Positions 32,004 to 40,403 are shown, numbered from the stretch's first letter. The stretch is DNA of 64,000 nt from CTSoil-043 sp963821235 (GCA_963821235.1 CAWGCS010000001.1:868001-932000); one strand, 5' to 3'. The notes: generated by a model from the sequence alone, not told the origin. A program made the numbers and translations.

Positions 32004-32021
32004 GACGACGAGACCGTCGTC
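32004..32021. other. Hairpin near the left end of the bracketed segment
   Basis: GACGAC-GAGACC-GTCGTC lies 14 bp inside the left repeat and downstream of the HTH/nuclease gene's stop. It could end that gene's transcript. Confidence 0.4.
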
Positions 32022-32072
32022 CATCACCCGCCGCCGGACCCCGCATCCTGTCAACTGCCCGCCTGGAAGACG

Positions 32073-32915
32073 TTATGCGTCGCTCGACTCCTGGGCGCGC
32101 AATTCGGCGTCTCCCTCCGCGTGCGGATCCTGTCGCGGGCCTCCAACACGGGTCACCTGATCGGGTGGGAGGTCGCCGAGAGCGCTGGGGAGGCCGTCTC
32201 GACGCGTGCGGACCCGCCGTCGCGACGAGCGGGCAGCGATACGGGCCTCCACGCGAGCATCTGACAGGAACGACAGCGCCCGGAGCTGGCCGACCGGGCG
32301 CGTCAGCCATCCCGGCACGGTTCGTCCGTCGGACGGGAAGGCCGCCCGCAGCACGGTCACGTGGTCGCGCAGGCGCCGCCGGTTCGTCGAGCTCTCGGCG
32401 ACGGCGACCGAGGTGCCGGCGTTCAGAGGCTCCCAGCCGAGGTCTGCCACCGCCTGGGGCGCGAGACGCCGGTAGCGGTCAACCGTCCCGATGAGCCGCT
32501 GAACGTCGACGATCTCCGTCTTCAGCTCCACGACGAGTAGCGTCCGGCTCGTCGCGTGCCAGCCAACGATGTCGACGACGCCGCGCTCGCCCCAGATCGA
32601 GAACGACCGCTCCGGGAGCACCTCCCATCCGGCCGCGCGGAGCATGCGGGCGACTGCCTCGTGCATGGCGGAGTGGCCGGCGTTGAGCAGGCGATCGAGT
32701 TCGGTCCCATTCCACCGCAGGCCGAGGTCGAGATCCGCATGCAGCGCTGCCGCGACCGCGGCGAGTGCCCCGACGTGCACACGCGCCAGGTCGCCACGCT
32801 CGATCCGTGCGATCACGGACCGGGGGACTCTTGCCTGCCCGGCGAGGTCGGACTGTCGCAGGCGCTGCCGCACACGGAGGGCGCGGATCCCCCGGCCGAT
32901 CCTGGAGCTGTCCAT
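32073..32915 (-). CDS. XRE-type HTH protein with PD-(D/E)XK nuclease-like domain
   Basis: This 280-residue protein joins an N-terminal Cro/C1-type helix-turn-helix (residues about 5-62: IRALRVRQRLRQSDLAGQA and VPRSVIARIERGDLARV) to an endonuclease-fold region. That region shows VVDIVGWH and, 11 residues on, VVELKTE, the D...E-x-K pattern of PD-(D/E)XK enzymes. The C-terminal 60 residues are Arg-rich and low in structure. It is the only gene in a segment bounded by 58 bp repeats. A TAGGGT box ends 6 nt before its ATG. It could be a lone restriction-like, defence or antitoxin-type gene; no partner lies in the segment. Confidence 0.72.
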   Translation of the reverse strand: MDSSRIGRGIRALRVRQRLRQSDLAGQARVPRSVIARIERGDLARVHVGALAAVAAALHADLDLGLRWNGTELDRLLNAGHSAMHEAVARMLRAAGWEVLPERSFSIWGERGVVDIVGWHATSRTLLVVELKTEIVDVQRLIGTVDRYRRLAPQAVADLGWEPLNAGTSVAVAESSTNRRRLRDHVTVLRAAFPSDGRTVPGWLTRPVGQLRALSFLSDARVEARIAARSSRRRVRTRRDGLPSALGDLPPDQVTRVGGPRQDPHAEGDAELRAQESSDA

Positions 32916-32921
32916 GCGCGG

Positions 32922-32927
32922 ACCCTA
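32922..32927 (-). promoter_or_regulatory. -10 box of the HTH/nuclease gene
   Basis: TAGGGT (minus strand) ends 6 nt before ATG 32915. The segment therefore carries its own promoter. Confidence 0.45.
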
Positions 32928-32952
32928 CCGCGGGCGGCTCTCTCTCCAGTTA

Positions 32953-33010
32953 CCGCTTCCCGCCCGGCCGGACGGCGGTGGCCGTACAATCGCGCGAACC
33001 GCGGGCGGCG
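32953..33010. repeat. 58-bp direct repeat, right copy (guaB3 promoter)
   Basis: This exact copy of 31933-31990 has TACAAT at 32985-32990, about 70 bp before guaB3. It is the probable working promoter of guaB3. The left copy would have been the same promoter before the segment arrived. Confidence 0.92.
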
Positions 33011-33059
33011 CGGCCCGGGGGCGTTGGGCGGCGGGCGCGCAGGAGGATCCGGATCGGCG

Positions 33060-34232
33060 ATGCAGACTCCCACCGAGGCCGCGGCGCGGCGACACTTCCG
33101 CTCGAAGGTCGACTCCATCCGCCCGACCTACGGCTTCGAGGACGTCTCGCTCGCCCCCGGGACGGAGACGGTCGAGCCGAACGACGTCTCGCTCGACCAG
33201 CTCTTCGCCGGCATCCCCCTCCGCATCCCGGTCCTCGCCGCGGCGATGGACGCCGTCGTGGACGCCCGGAGCGCCGGCGTGCTCGCGGGGCTCGGCGGCC
33301 TCGCCGTCCTCAACCTCGAGGGCGTCCAGGCCCGCTACGAGGACCCGGCGCCGGTCCTCGAGCGGATCGCCAGCGCCCCCGACGGCGAGGTCCAGGCCGT
33401 CCTGGCGGAGGCCTACGCCGCCCCGGTGCGCGAGGGGCTGATCGCCCGCCGCATCGAGGAGATCCACGCCGCCGGCTCGAAGGTGGCCGTCGCCGCCACC
33501 CCCGGCGTCGCCCGCCGGCTCGGCCCCTTCTGTGCCGAGCACGGCGCCGACCTGTTCCTCGTCCAGAGCCAGGTGAGCAGCGCCCGCCACCTCGCCTCCG
33601 AGTACGAGCCGCTCAGCCTGGCCGAGTTCACCCGCTTCATGCCGATCCCCGTCGCGGTCGGCAACACGACCCACGCCGAGGCCGCCTTCGCCCTCATGGA
33701 GCAGGGCGCCGCCGCGGTCTTCGTGGGCGTCGGGCCCGGCGCCGCCTGCACCACCCGCGAGGTGCTGGGGATCGGGATCCCCCAGGTGACCGCCATCAGC
33801 GACGTGGCCGCGGCGCGGGACGCCTTCCATGCCGAGACCGGGCGCTGGATCCCGGTCGTCGCCGACGGCGGGATGAAGAAGGGCGGCGACATCGCCAAGG
33901 CGATCGCGGCCGGCGCCGACGCCGTGATGCTGGGCAGCCCCCTTGCCCGCGCCGAGGAGGCGCCCGGGCGCGGCACGAGCTGGGGGATGGCGGCGCCGTC
34001 GCCGGTCCTGCCTCGGGGCACCCGCATCAGGGTCGGCACGGTGGGGACGATGGAGCGGATCCTCTTCGGCCCCTCGCACGTGACCGACGGGACGGAGAAC
34101 CTCATGGGGGCGCTCCGCCAGTCGATGGCCGCCCTCGGCGCCCGCACGATCCGGGAAATGCAGCAGGTCGAGATCGTCTACGCCCCCTCGGTCGCGACCG
34201 AGGGCAAGTCCTGGCAGCTGCGGGGGCGGTGA
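33060..34232 (+). CDS. GuaB3-type IMP dehydrogenase family protein
   Basis: This 390-residue TIM-barrel protein is related to IMP dehydrogenase but lacks the CBS pair, as in the GuaB3 group of actinobacteria and cyanobacteria. The catalytic loop GVGPGAACTTREVLGIGIPQ with its cysteine, VVADGGMKKGGDIAKAIAAG and DAVMLGSPLARAEE are present. AGGAGG lies 13 nt before ATG 33060. IMP to XMP conversion is the likely reaction; for GuaB3 proteins the activity is less well established than for GuaB. guaA, the next enzyme, lies 4.4 kb downstream. Confidence 0.88.
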   Translation: MQTPTEAAARRHFRSKVDSIRPTYGFEDVSLAPGTETVEPNDVSLDQLFAGIPLRIPVLAAAMDAVVDARSAGVLAGLGGLAVLNLEGVQARYEDPAPVLERIASAPDGEVQAVLAEAYAAPVREGLIARRIEEIHAAGSKVAVAATPGVARRLGPFCAEHGADLFLVQSQVSSARHLASEYEPLSLAEFTRFMPIPVAVGNTTHAEAAFALMEQGAAAVFVGVGPGAACTTREVLGIGIPQVTAISDVAAARDAFHAETGRWIPVVADGGMKKGGDIAKAIAAGADAVMLGSPLARAEEAPGRGTSWGMAAPSPVLPRGTRIRVGTVGTMERILFGPSHVTDGTENLMGALRQSMAALGARTIREMQQVEIVYAPSVATEGKSWQLRGR

Positions 34233-34648
34233 CCGGCTACGGCGAGGAGCTCGCGTCGTGGGGCAAGGTCGTCCTCCTCGAGACGATCGGCCGGCTCACG
34301 GGCCGGACCATCCGCGTCGCCGTCGGCTTCATCGACGAGCCCGACGGGAGCCTGCTCGTGGCCGCCGGCAGCCACGCCGCGTCGTGGGTGGCGAATTTCC
34401 TGGCCGAGCCCGCCTGCCATGGCACGATCGGGGAGGTCCGGCGGGCCTACCGCGCGGAGGAGATCGAGGGCCCGGACCGGGCGCGGGCGATCAGCGGGCT
34501 GATCCTCAAGTACGGGACGCCGGCCGAGAGCCTCGGCGCGGGACCCGCGTTCCGGCTGCGGCCGGTCGAGCAGAGGCTGGCTGCGCCGGCGCCTACTTCA
34601 GGATCCCGTAGACGACCACCAGGCGGACGCGGGCGACGTCGAAGCTGA
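34229..34648 (+). CDS. Ddn-like nitroreductase/quinone reductase family protein
   Basis: This 139-residue protein resembles the F420-dependent Ddn family: VLLETIGRLTGRTIRVAVGF, then GSLLVAAGSHAASWVANFLA and a stretch on EVRRAYRAEEIEGPDRARA. It is coupled to guaB3 (GTGA) and its last 56 bp overlap the convergent end of the MBG protein gene. The tail after residue 120 is Arg/Pro-rich and may be uninformative. F420 use is a family-level expectation only. Confidence 0.65.
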   Translation: MTGYGEELASWGKVVLLETIGRLTGRTIRVAVGFIDEPDGSLLVAAGSHAASWVANFLAEPACHGTIGEVRRAYRAEEIEGPDRARAISGLILKYGTPAESLGAGPAFRLRPVEQRLAAPAPTSGSRRRPPGGRGRRRS

Positions 34649-37600
34649 ACGACCCGTCCAGCCTGCCGCCGCCGTCCACGTAGGCGCGCACCCGGCGGCC
34701 GGCGACGAAGCGGCCGACGTCCGAGGTCGAGATGCCCGCCCAGCTCGTCGCGGTCGGCGCGATCGCCTTGCGCGCCCAGCCCGGGAGGTAGAGCTGGCCC
34801 CAGGCGGCGCCCTCCTTCCAGTCGTGGAGGCCGATCGCCGGCCGCCCGCCGGTGGAGGTGCCCAGGACCTGGACCCGGATCGATCGGTAGGCGGTCGCCG
34901 ATGGGAGAACGAACTGGTAGCCGACGGCGGGCCAGTGGCCCGCGTCGCCGGCGAGGCGGAGCGGCGCCGTCGACGAGCAGGCATGCGCCCCCACGCCGTC
35001 ACCGCTGGAGAACTGGTAGCAGCGCGGGCCGGGACCGCTCGCGATCGTCGCCGTCGTCCACTGCATCCGCTTGAGCGAGAGAACGACGCTCGACACGACG
35101 GTCCGGCGCGGTCGCGTGCCGTACGGATCGGTGAGCGTCTGGCGGATCGTGTAGCGCCCGGCGGGCAGGATCGCGCCCTTCGACGTCCGTCCGTTCCAGG
35201 CCCAGGCGTAGGCACCGGCCGCCGTCCCGAGCGACGCCCGGCGCACGACGGTCCCCTTCGCGTTGGTCACGGTGACGGCGACCGCCAGCCGCTCCTGGCG
35301 CGTGCCGCGTGCGGTGACCGTGTCGCGCCAGCCGTCCACGAGCGGGTAGACCGACGTCGCGGAGAGGCCAACGCCGCTGGCACGGGCCGTGTTGGCGACG
35401 ACCGTCGGGGCCGCGCTCGCCGTCCCCGCCGCCGCGAAGCTGCCGTCCCCCGCGTACGCCACGTCGACCTTCTTCGACCCGGTCGTCGTCCACGTCACCG
35501 AGATCGACGCCCGGCCGGTGGCGTCGAGCGCGAGGGCCGGTCGCTCCACGCCGTCGATGGCGAAGACGAGGCTGCCGGAGGGCGGGGCGCCGACCACGCC
35601 CGGCTCGACGGTCGCCGTGAAGACGACGGGCGTCCGAGTCTCGAAGACGGTGGTCTCCGTCGAGAGGCTCACCGACGACGCCCCGTGGACCACCGTGAGC
35701 GTGCCGCCCACGAACCGGAAGGTGTAGTTGGAGGCCGCCAGGGTGCCCATCGCGCAGGTGATCGGATAGGTTCCCACCGGGCTGACGAGGGTAGCCGTGG
35801 TCGTGCAGGCCGGGCTGCCGCTCAGGCCGGAGGTCGTTAGCGACTGGCCGTTGACGAAGCCGGCGATCGTGGCGACGAGCGGCGGATTCACGACGCCGAA
35901 CGGCCGGCTCGCGTCGTTCGCTGTCACGGTGAGCACGACCGGGACGACGAGGAGGAGCGTGCCCCCGGTGGGCGCGCCGAAGCGGTAGTTGGCGGCTGCC
36001 AGCGTGCCTGCCGTGCAGGCGACCGGGTAGGCGCCGACCGGGCTGTCGACCCCGGCGGTCGTGGAGCAGGACGGGCTCCCGGTCACGCCGGCGCTGGCCG
36101 CCGTCTCGCCGTTGACGAAGCCGCTGAACGTCGCGGTGAAGGCCGGGTTGAGGGCGCCGTAGGGCCGGCTGGCGGTCGCCACGATGACGGTCAGCAGGGC
36201 CTTCTCGATGGTGAGCGCGGCGGGCGCGGAGACGGCCGCCCCGTAGCCCACGTTGCCGGCGAAGGCAGCGGTGACCGCGTAGGTCCCGACGGCCGTCGGG
36301 ACCGTGGGCGTCGGTCCGTAGGTGGTCCCACCGACGCCCACGTACGAGAACGTCACCGGGGGCGAGAGGACGTCGCCGGTCCCCCCGTTGCCGTAGGCGA
36401 ACCCGGTGGCCGGATGCGGCGTCCCGGAGTAGGTGAACGTCCCGCCCGTGACGCTGACGGAGGCCGGGCCGGCCGCGTCGACCGTGAGGGTGCCGGGGAC
36501 GAAGGAGGCGAACGTGTAGTTGGCGGCGGCGAGCGTGCCGGCTGTGCAGCTGATCGGGTAGTCGCCTGGCGCGCTGGCCGGCGTGGCCGTGGTGGTGCAG
36601 TCGGGGCTGCCGGTCACCCCCGAGGTGCCGAGCGTCTGGCCGTTGACGAAGCCGTCGAACGTCGCCGCGAAGGGCGGGTTCGGCGCGCCGTAGAGGCGCG
36701 AGGTCGAGCTCGCCGTCACCGAGAGGGGAGCCTTGGCGATGGCCAGCGGGACGGTCGCCGACGCCGCCTCGTAGGTGCCGTTCCCGGCGAAGGAGGCGGT
36801 GGCGTCGTAGGTCCCGGCGCCCGTCGGGGCGGTGGCCGTGGGTCCGTACGGGGTGGCGCCGGTCCCCTGGTACGAGAGCGTGACGGCCGGGGAGAGGACG
36901 TCGCCGATCCCCCCGTTGCCGTAGGCGAACCCCGTGGCCGGGTGGGCCGTGCCGCTGTAGGTGAACGAGCCGCCGGTCAGGCTGATGGAGGCCGCACCGG
37001 CGGGGCCGACGGTGAGGGTGCCGCCGACGAAGGAGGCGAACGTGTAGTTGGCCGCGGCGAGCGTGCCGGCCGTGCAGGTGATCGGGTAGGTGCCGACGGG
37101 GCTGGCGGGCGTGGCGGTCGTCGTGCAGGCCGGGCTGCCGGTCACGCCGGCGGAGAGCGGGTCCTCCCCGAGGACGAAGCCACTGATCGTGCCGGTGCGC
37201 GACGGGTTCGGCGCGCCGTACGGGCGGCTCTTGTCGTCGGCGGTCAGGGTGAGGGGCGCCGGGGCCACGGAGACGTCGTGCGGACCGTCGGCCAACGGGT
37301 CGTACGTCGCGTCGCCGCCGTAGGCCGCCTCGTAGGTGTGGGTCCCCGCACCGGGAGCGGTGACCACGTGTGTCGCGACGCCACCCACCAGGGCGACGGG
37401 CGCGGCGACCGCCCCGTCCCAGGTGAAGACGACGTCGCCCGTCGCGTCGGTCGGCGTCGCGCTCGCGGTCAGGGTCACCGCGTCGCCGTAGACCGCGCCG
37501 CCGGTCGCCGCAACGCCGAAGGTGTCGAGCGGGACCGCGCGCGCGGCGGCCGGCACCAGCCCGGCGGTGGCGAGCAGCGCCGCCAGCGCCGCCGCGGCGA

Positions 37601-37649
37601 GACGCCCGCCGAACCGTCCGAGACTCTCGCCCGACCCGTGCGTCGCCAT
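34593..37649 (-). CDS. Secreted multi-repeat surface protein (MBG and Ig-like domains)
   Basis: A 1,018-residue protein with a signal peptide (hydrophobic residues about 16-33, then ARA). An Ig-like domain comes first. Then there are four MBG_2-type repeats, each with RPYGAPNP-like (SRPYG, SRLYG, SRPFG) and a Cys pair around TGSPACTTT and ITCTAGTLAAANYTF. Two of these alternate with Ig-like modules ending in FAGNGTYEA. The C-terminal third has another Ig-like module, a FlgD-like module (YAWAWNGRTSKG, LPAGRYTIR), and a final domain. No anchor or sorting signal is seen. GGAGG precedes the ATG. It is probably an extracellular adhesin or surface-layer-associated protein. Confidence 0.85.
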   Translation of the reverse strand: MATHGSGESLGRFGGRLAAAALAALLATAGLVPAAARAVPLDTFGVAATGGAVYGDAVTLTASATPTDATGDVVFTWDGAVAAPVALVGGVATHVVTAPGAGTHTYEAAYGGDATYDPLADGPHDVSVAPAPLTLTADDKSRPYGAPNPSRTGTISGFVLGEDPLSAGVTGSPACTTTATPASPVGTYPITCTAGTLAAANYTFASFVGGTLTVGPAGAASISLTGGSFTYSGTAHPATGFAYGNGGIGDVLSPAVTLSYQGTGATPYGPTATAPTGAGTYDATASFAGNGTYEAASATVPLAIAKAPLSVTASSTSRLYGAPNPPFAATFDGFVNGQTLGTSGVTGSPDCTTTATPASAPGDYPISCTAGTLAAANYTFASFVPGTLTVDAAGPASVSVTGGTFTYSGTPHPATGFAYGNGGTGDVLSPPVTFSYVGVGGTTYGPTPTVPTAVGTYAVTAAFAGNVGYGAAVSAPAALTIEKALLTVIVATASRPYGALNPAFTATFSGFVNGETAASAGVTGSPSCSTTAGVDSPVGAYPVACTAGTLAAANYRFGAPTGGTLLLVVPVVLTVTANDASRPFGVVNPPLVATIAGFVNGQSLTTSGLSGSPACTTTATLVSPVGTYPITCAMGTLAASNYTFRFVGGTLTVVHGASSVSLSTETTVFETRTPVVFTATVEPGVVGAPPSGSLVFAIDGVERPALALDATGRASISVTWTTTGSKKVDVAYAGDGSFAAAGTASAAPTVVANTARASGVGLSATSVYPLVDGWRDTVTARGTRQERLAVAVTVTNAKGTVVRRASLGTAAGAYAWAWNGRTSKGAILPAGRYTIRQTLTDPYGTRPRRTVVSSVVLSLKRMQWTTATIASGPGPRCYQFSSGDGVGAHACSSTAPLRLAGDAGHWPAVGYQFVLPSATAYRSIRVQVLGTSTGGRPAIGLHDWKEGAAWGQLYLPGWARKAIAPTATSWAGISTSDVGRFVAGRRVRAYVDGGGRLDGSFSFDVARVRLVVVYGILK
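36361..37420 (-). repeat. Internal duplication in the MBG protein gene, about 530 bp per unit
   Basis: DNA around 36361-36890 closely resembles that around 36891-37420, each encoding one MBG-type repeat plus one Ig-like module (about 176 residues). Blocks such as the one reading CCCCCCGTTGCCGTAGGCGA recur nearly unchanged. The similarity at DNA level suggests recent duplication or gene conversion. Confidence 0.7.
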
Positions 37650-37904
37650 GGTGCCTCCACCTGCCCGGACGCACCCTCCCCCGTCCGACCTCGCCGAGTC
37701 TACCGCCGCGGTCCGACCGCGGCACCCCCCGCCGCCGCGCGAGCCGGCCGCGGCGATCCGGCGGTGGGACCCTCGTCATCCGTCCACGCCGCGACGCGTC
37801 CACCTGACGTGGCCGCTTGCGTACCTCCCTCCGATGGCACGGCGGGCCCGAGGCGCGAGGCTTCTCCCGTCAACCCGACACCGCCCGGCGCACAGCGTTC
37901 CGGG

Positions 37905-37915
37905 AAAGGAGGTGA
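37905..37915 (+). promoter_or_regulatory. Perfect 11-nt Shine-Dalgarno
   Basis: AAAGGAGGTGA, complementary to the 16S rRNA tail over its full length, ends 5 nt before the ATG of the 44-aa protein. It is the strongest ribosome site in the window. Confidence 0.85.
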
Positions 37916-37920
37916 ACCCG

Positions 37921-38055
37921 ATGGCCGCATTCATCCCGCTCATCCCGCTCGCAGCCCCGCTGGTGGGCATGACCGCCCTGGCGGCCGTCTTCGTCCGGCT
38001 CTTCAGCCGGCCGACGCCCCCGCCTCCGCCGGTGCCGTACTGGAGCATTCGCTGA
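37921..38055 (+). CDS. 44-residue single-span membrane protein
   Basis: The protein has one hydrophobic span (AAFIPLIPLAAPLVGMTALA, then AVFVRLF) followed by SRPTPPPPPVPYWSIR. Its start is set by the perfect Shine-Dalgarno 5 nt before. A hairpin follows the stop by 18 bp. The combination implies a highly translated small membrane protein, possibly a subunit or regulator of a membrane complex. No family is recognised. Confidence 0.7.
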   Translation: MAAFIPLIPLAAPLVGMTALAAVFVRLFSRPTPPPPPVPYWSIR

Positions 38056-38073
38056 GGTCTTCAGCGTCACCCG

Positions 38074-38100
38074 CGCCCCCGGCCGATCCGGCCGGGGGCG
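38074..38100 (+). terminator. GC-rich hairpin after the 44-aa gene
   Basis: CGCCCCCGGCC-GATCC-GGCCGGGGGCG is an 11 bp perfect stem with a 5-base loop. It lacks a T-run, so it may be an attenuator or mRNA-stabilising structure rather than a full terminator. Confidence 0.6.
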
Positions 38101-38128
38101 CATCCGCCTTCGCAGGAGCGCCCGTCCC

Positions 38129-38587
38129 ATGTCGACCGCCGCCTTCGCCGCCGCCGGCCCGGCGATCCGCCCCGCCCGCCGTCGCAGCCTCGATCCCGTC
38201 GTGGCCCATCCCGGCGTCGACGTCCGTCGCGCCCGCTGGACGACCCTCGGCGCCGTCGTCCTGGCCGTCTTCGGCGGCGCGCTCGTCGTCGCCTCCCAGC
38301 GCGCGGCAGGCTACGTCGGGCCCGTCGCCCTCGTCGCCGGCGTCGGCGAGATCTCCCTCGCCGCGCTGCTCCTGCTCCGCGTCCGCCACGCGGGGGCAGC
38401 CGCCGTCGTGGCGGCCACGACCGGCCTCATGGTCGCCGGCCTCGCCGGCCTCGCCGCGGTCACCGGACGCGACCCGTTCGCGGCCCTCGGGGGTGGCGGC
38501 GGGGAGCCGAAGAACCTCGTCGCCGCCGTCGGCCTGCTGGCCCTCGGCTACCTCGTCGTCCTCCGGGGGGCCCGCCGCGCTCGCTAG
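38129..38587 (+). CDS. Four-span membrane protein of unknown function
   Basis: This 152-residue protein has a polar Arg-rich N-terminus of about 38 residues, then hydrophobic segments near 40-57, 62-84, 90-112 and 128-146. AGGAG lies upstream of ATG 38129. The region between the third and fourth spans reads GGGGGEPKN. No family is recognised. It is likely read from the same promoter as the 44-aa gene if transcription passes the hairpin. Confidence 0.65.
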   Translation: MSTAAFAAAGPAIRPARRRSLDPVVAHPGVDVRRARWTTLGAVVLAVFGGALVVASQRAAGYVGPVALVAGVGEISLAALLLLRVRHAGAAAVVAATTGLMVAGLAGLAAVTGRDPFAALGGGGGEPKNLVAAVGLLALGYLVVLRGARRAR

Positions 38588-38595
38588 CCGCCCGG

Positions 38596-38615
38596 TAGAC
38601 TTCCCGAAAGGGAAG
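38596..38615 (+). promoter_or_regulatory. guaA promoter with hairpin at the transcript start
   Basis: TAGACT (38596-38601) is followed by CTTCCC-GAAA-GGGAAG (38600-38615), a 6 bp inverted repeat with a GAAA loop that covers the likely +1. It could be an operator or a stabilising 5' RNA hairpin. Confidence 0.5.
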
Positions 38616-38633
38616 CGATCCGAGGAGGCCCGG

Positions 38634-40403
38634 TTGAGCCAGGACGATCACGCCAAGCCGGCCCGCCAGCGCGGCAAGACCGTCCACGGGGAGCTGGCCA
38701 ATGCCGGCCACCGCGTCCTGGCTCCCGACGACGCCGAGGTCGAGGCCTATCTCGAGGTCGCCCTCGACGCCCCGCCGCCCGCCCGCCCGGAGGTCGACCG
38801 GCCCGGCGGCGCGATCCCCCGCGGCGAGCCGAGCGCGTCGGAGCCCGACACCGTCGTCGTCCTCGACTTCGGCAGCCAGCTGGCCCAGCTCATCGCCCGC
38901 CGCGTCCGCGAGCTCCACGTCTACTCCGAGCTCCTGCCGCACGACACCCCGTACGCGGAGCTGATCCGCCGCCGGCCCCGGGCGATCATCCTCTCCGGCG
39001 GTCCCAACTCCGTCTACGACGAGGGCGCGCCGAAGCCGGACCCGGCGATCTGGGCCGGACGGATCCCCGTCCTGGGGATCTGTTACGGGGCCCAGCTGAT
39101 GGCCCTCGAGCTCGGCGGCGACGTCCTGCCCGCGGCCCGTCGCGAGTACGGCCCGGCGACGGTCACGATCACGGCCGACGACCCGCTCTTCGCCGGCCTC
39201 GATCGCGACCAGCCGGTCTGGATGAGCCACGGCGATTCGATCACCCGGCTCCCGGCCGGCTTCTCGGCGACCGCCCAGACCCCCTCGACGCCGTTCGCCG
39301 GCCTCGTCGACCCGGAGCGCCGCCTCTACGGGATCCAGTTCCACCCCGAGGTCGTCCACACGCCCCGCGGCCGCGACGTCCTGCGCAACTTCGTGATCGG
39401 GATCTCCGGCGCGCGCCCGACCTGGACGCCGGCCAACTTCATCGAGTCCACGGTCAACGAGATCCGCTCGCGCGTGGACGCCCACGCCCACGAGACGGGC
39501 GGCGACGGGAAGGTCATCTGCGCCCTCTCGGGCGGCGTCGACTCCGCGGTGGCCGCGGCCCTCGTCCACCGGGCCGTCGGCGACCGCCTCACCTGCATCT
39601 ACGTCGACCACGGGCTCATGCGCAAGAAGGAGTCCGAGCTGCTGCGGGCGACGTTCGAGCAGAACCTCGGGATGCGCCTGGTGATGGTCGACGCCCGGGA
39701 GCGATTCCTGGTCCGCCTGGCCGGCGTCACCGAGCCGGAGGAGAAGCGGCGCATCATCGGCGACGAGTTCATCCGGGTCTTCGAGGAGGAGGCCGCGGTC
39801 CTCGGCCGGATCGACTTCCTGACCCAGGGGACGCTCTATCCGGACGTCATCGAGTCGACCGCGCCGGAGACGAAGGCGGCCCAGAAGATCAAGACCCACC
39901 ACAACGTCGGCGGGCTTCCCGAGGACATGCGCTTCACCCTCATCGAGCCGCTCCGGTACCTCTTCAAGGACGAGGTGCGCCTCGTCGGCGTGGAGCTGGG
40001 GCTGCCCGACGCGATCGTCTACCGCCAGCCCTTCCCCGGCCCCGGCCTGGCCATCCGGATCATCGGCGAGGTCACCGCCGAGCGGCTGGACACGCTCCGC
40101 GACGCCGACTGGGTGGTCATCGACGAGATCAAGGCTGCCGGCCTCTACCGCAGCCTCTGGCAGAGCTTCGCGATCCTGACGCCCGTCCGCTCGGTCGGGG
40201 TGATGGGCGACGGGCGGACCTACGCCAATGTCGTCGCCATCCGCGCCGTCACGAGCGAGGACGGGATGACGGCCGACTGGGCGAAGCTGCCGTACGACGT
40301 CCTCGGCCAGATCTCGTCCCGGATCGTCAACGAAGTCCCAGGCGTGAACCGCGTCGTCTACGACATCAGCAGCAAGCCGCCGGCCACCATCGAGTGGGAG
40401 TGA
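38634..40403 (+). CDS. guaA: GMP synthase (glutamine-hydrolysing)
   Basis: GuaA (589 aa) aminates XMP to GMP. The glutamine amidotransferase domain has VLGICYGAQLMALE with the nucleophilic cysteine and GIQFHPEVVHT. The ATP pyrophosphatase has ICALSGGVDSAVAAALVH. The dimerisation domain ends in PATIEWE. I start at TTG 38634 because GAGGAGG lies 5 nt upstream; no ATG or GTG is available nearer the domain. This leaves a polar N-terminal extension of about 72 residues before DTVVVLDFGSQ, not usual in GuaA. Confidence 0.95.
   Translation: MSQDDHAKPARQRGKTVHGELANAGHRVLAPDDAEVEAYLEVALDAPPPARPEVDRPGGAIPRGEPSASEPDTVVVLDFGSQLAQLIARRVRELHVYSELLPHDTPYAELIRRRPRAIILSGGPNSVYDEGAPKPDPAIWAGRIPVLGICYGAQLMALELGGDVLPAARREYGPATVTITADDPLFAGLDRDQPVWMSHGDSITRLPAGFSATAQTPSTPFAGLVDPERRLYGIQFHPEVVHTPRGRDVLRNFVIGISGARPTWTPANFIESTVNEIRSRVDAHAHETGGDGKVICALSGGVDSAVAAALVHRAVGDRLTCIYVDHGLMRKKESELLRATFEQNLGMRLVMVDARERFLVRLAGVTEPEEKRRIIGDEFIRVFEEEAAVLGRIDFLTQGTLYPDVIESTAPETKAAQKIKTHHNVGGLPEDMRFTLIEPLRYLFKDEVRLVGVELGLPDAIVYRQPFPGPGLAIRIIGEVTAERLDTLRDADWVVIDEIKAAGLYRSLWQSFAILTPVRSVGVMGDGRTYANVVAIRAVTSEDGMTADWAKLPYDVLGQISSRIVNEVPGVNRVVYDISSKPPATIEWE

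Noticed and set aside
32050..32075. Integron attC-like sequence near GTTATGC at the segment edge
   Set aside because: The heptamer does not fit GTTRRRY, and no pairing partner site was found.
32765..34228. Extension of the Ddn-like frame upstream through guaB3
   Set aside because: Upstream part is an alternative frame of the HTH spacer and guaB3; the GTGA overlap at 34229 gives the sensible start.
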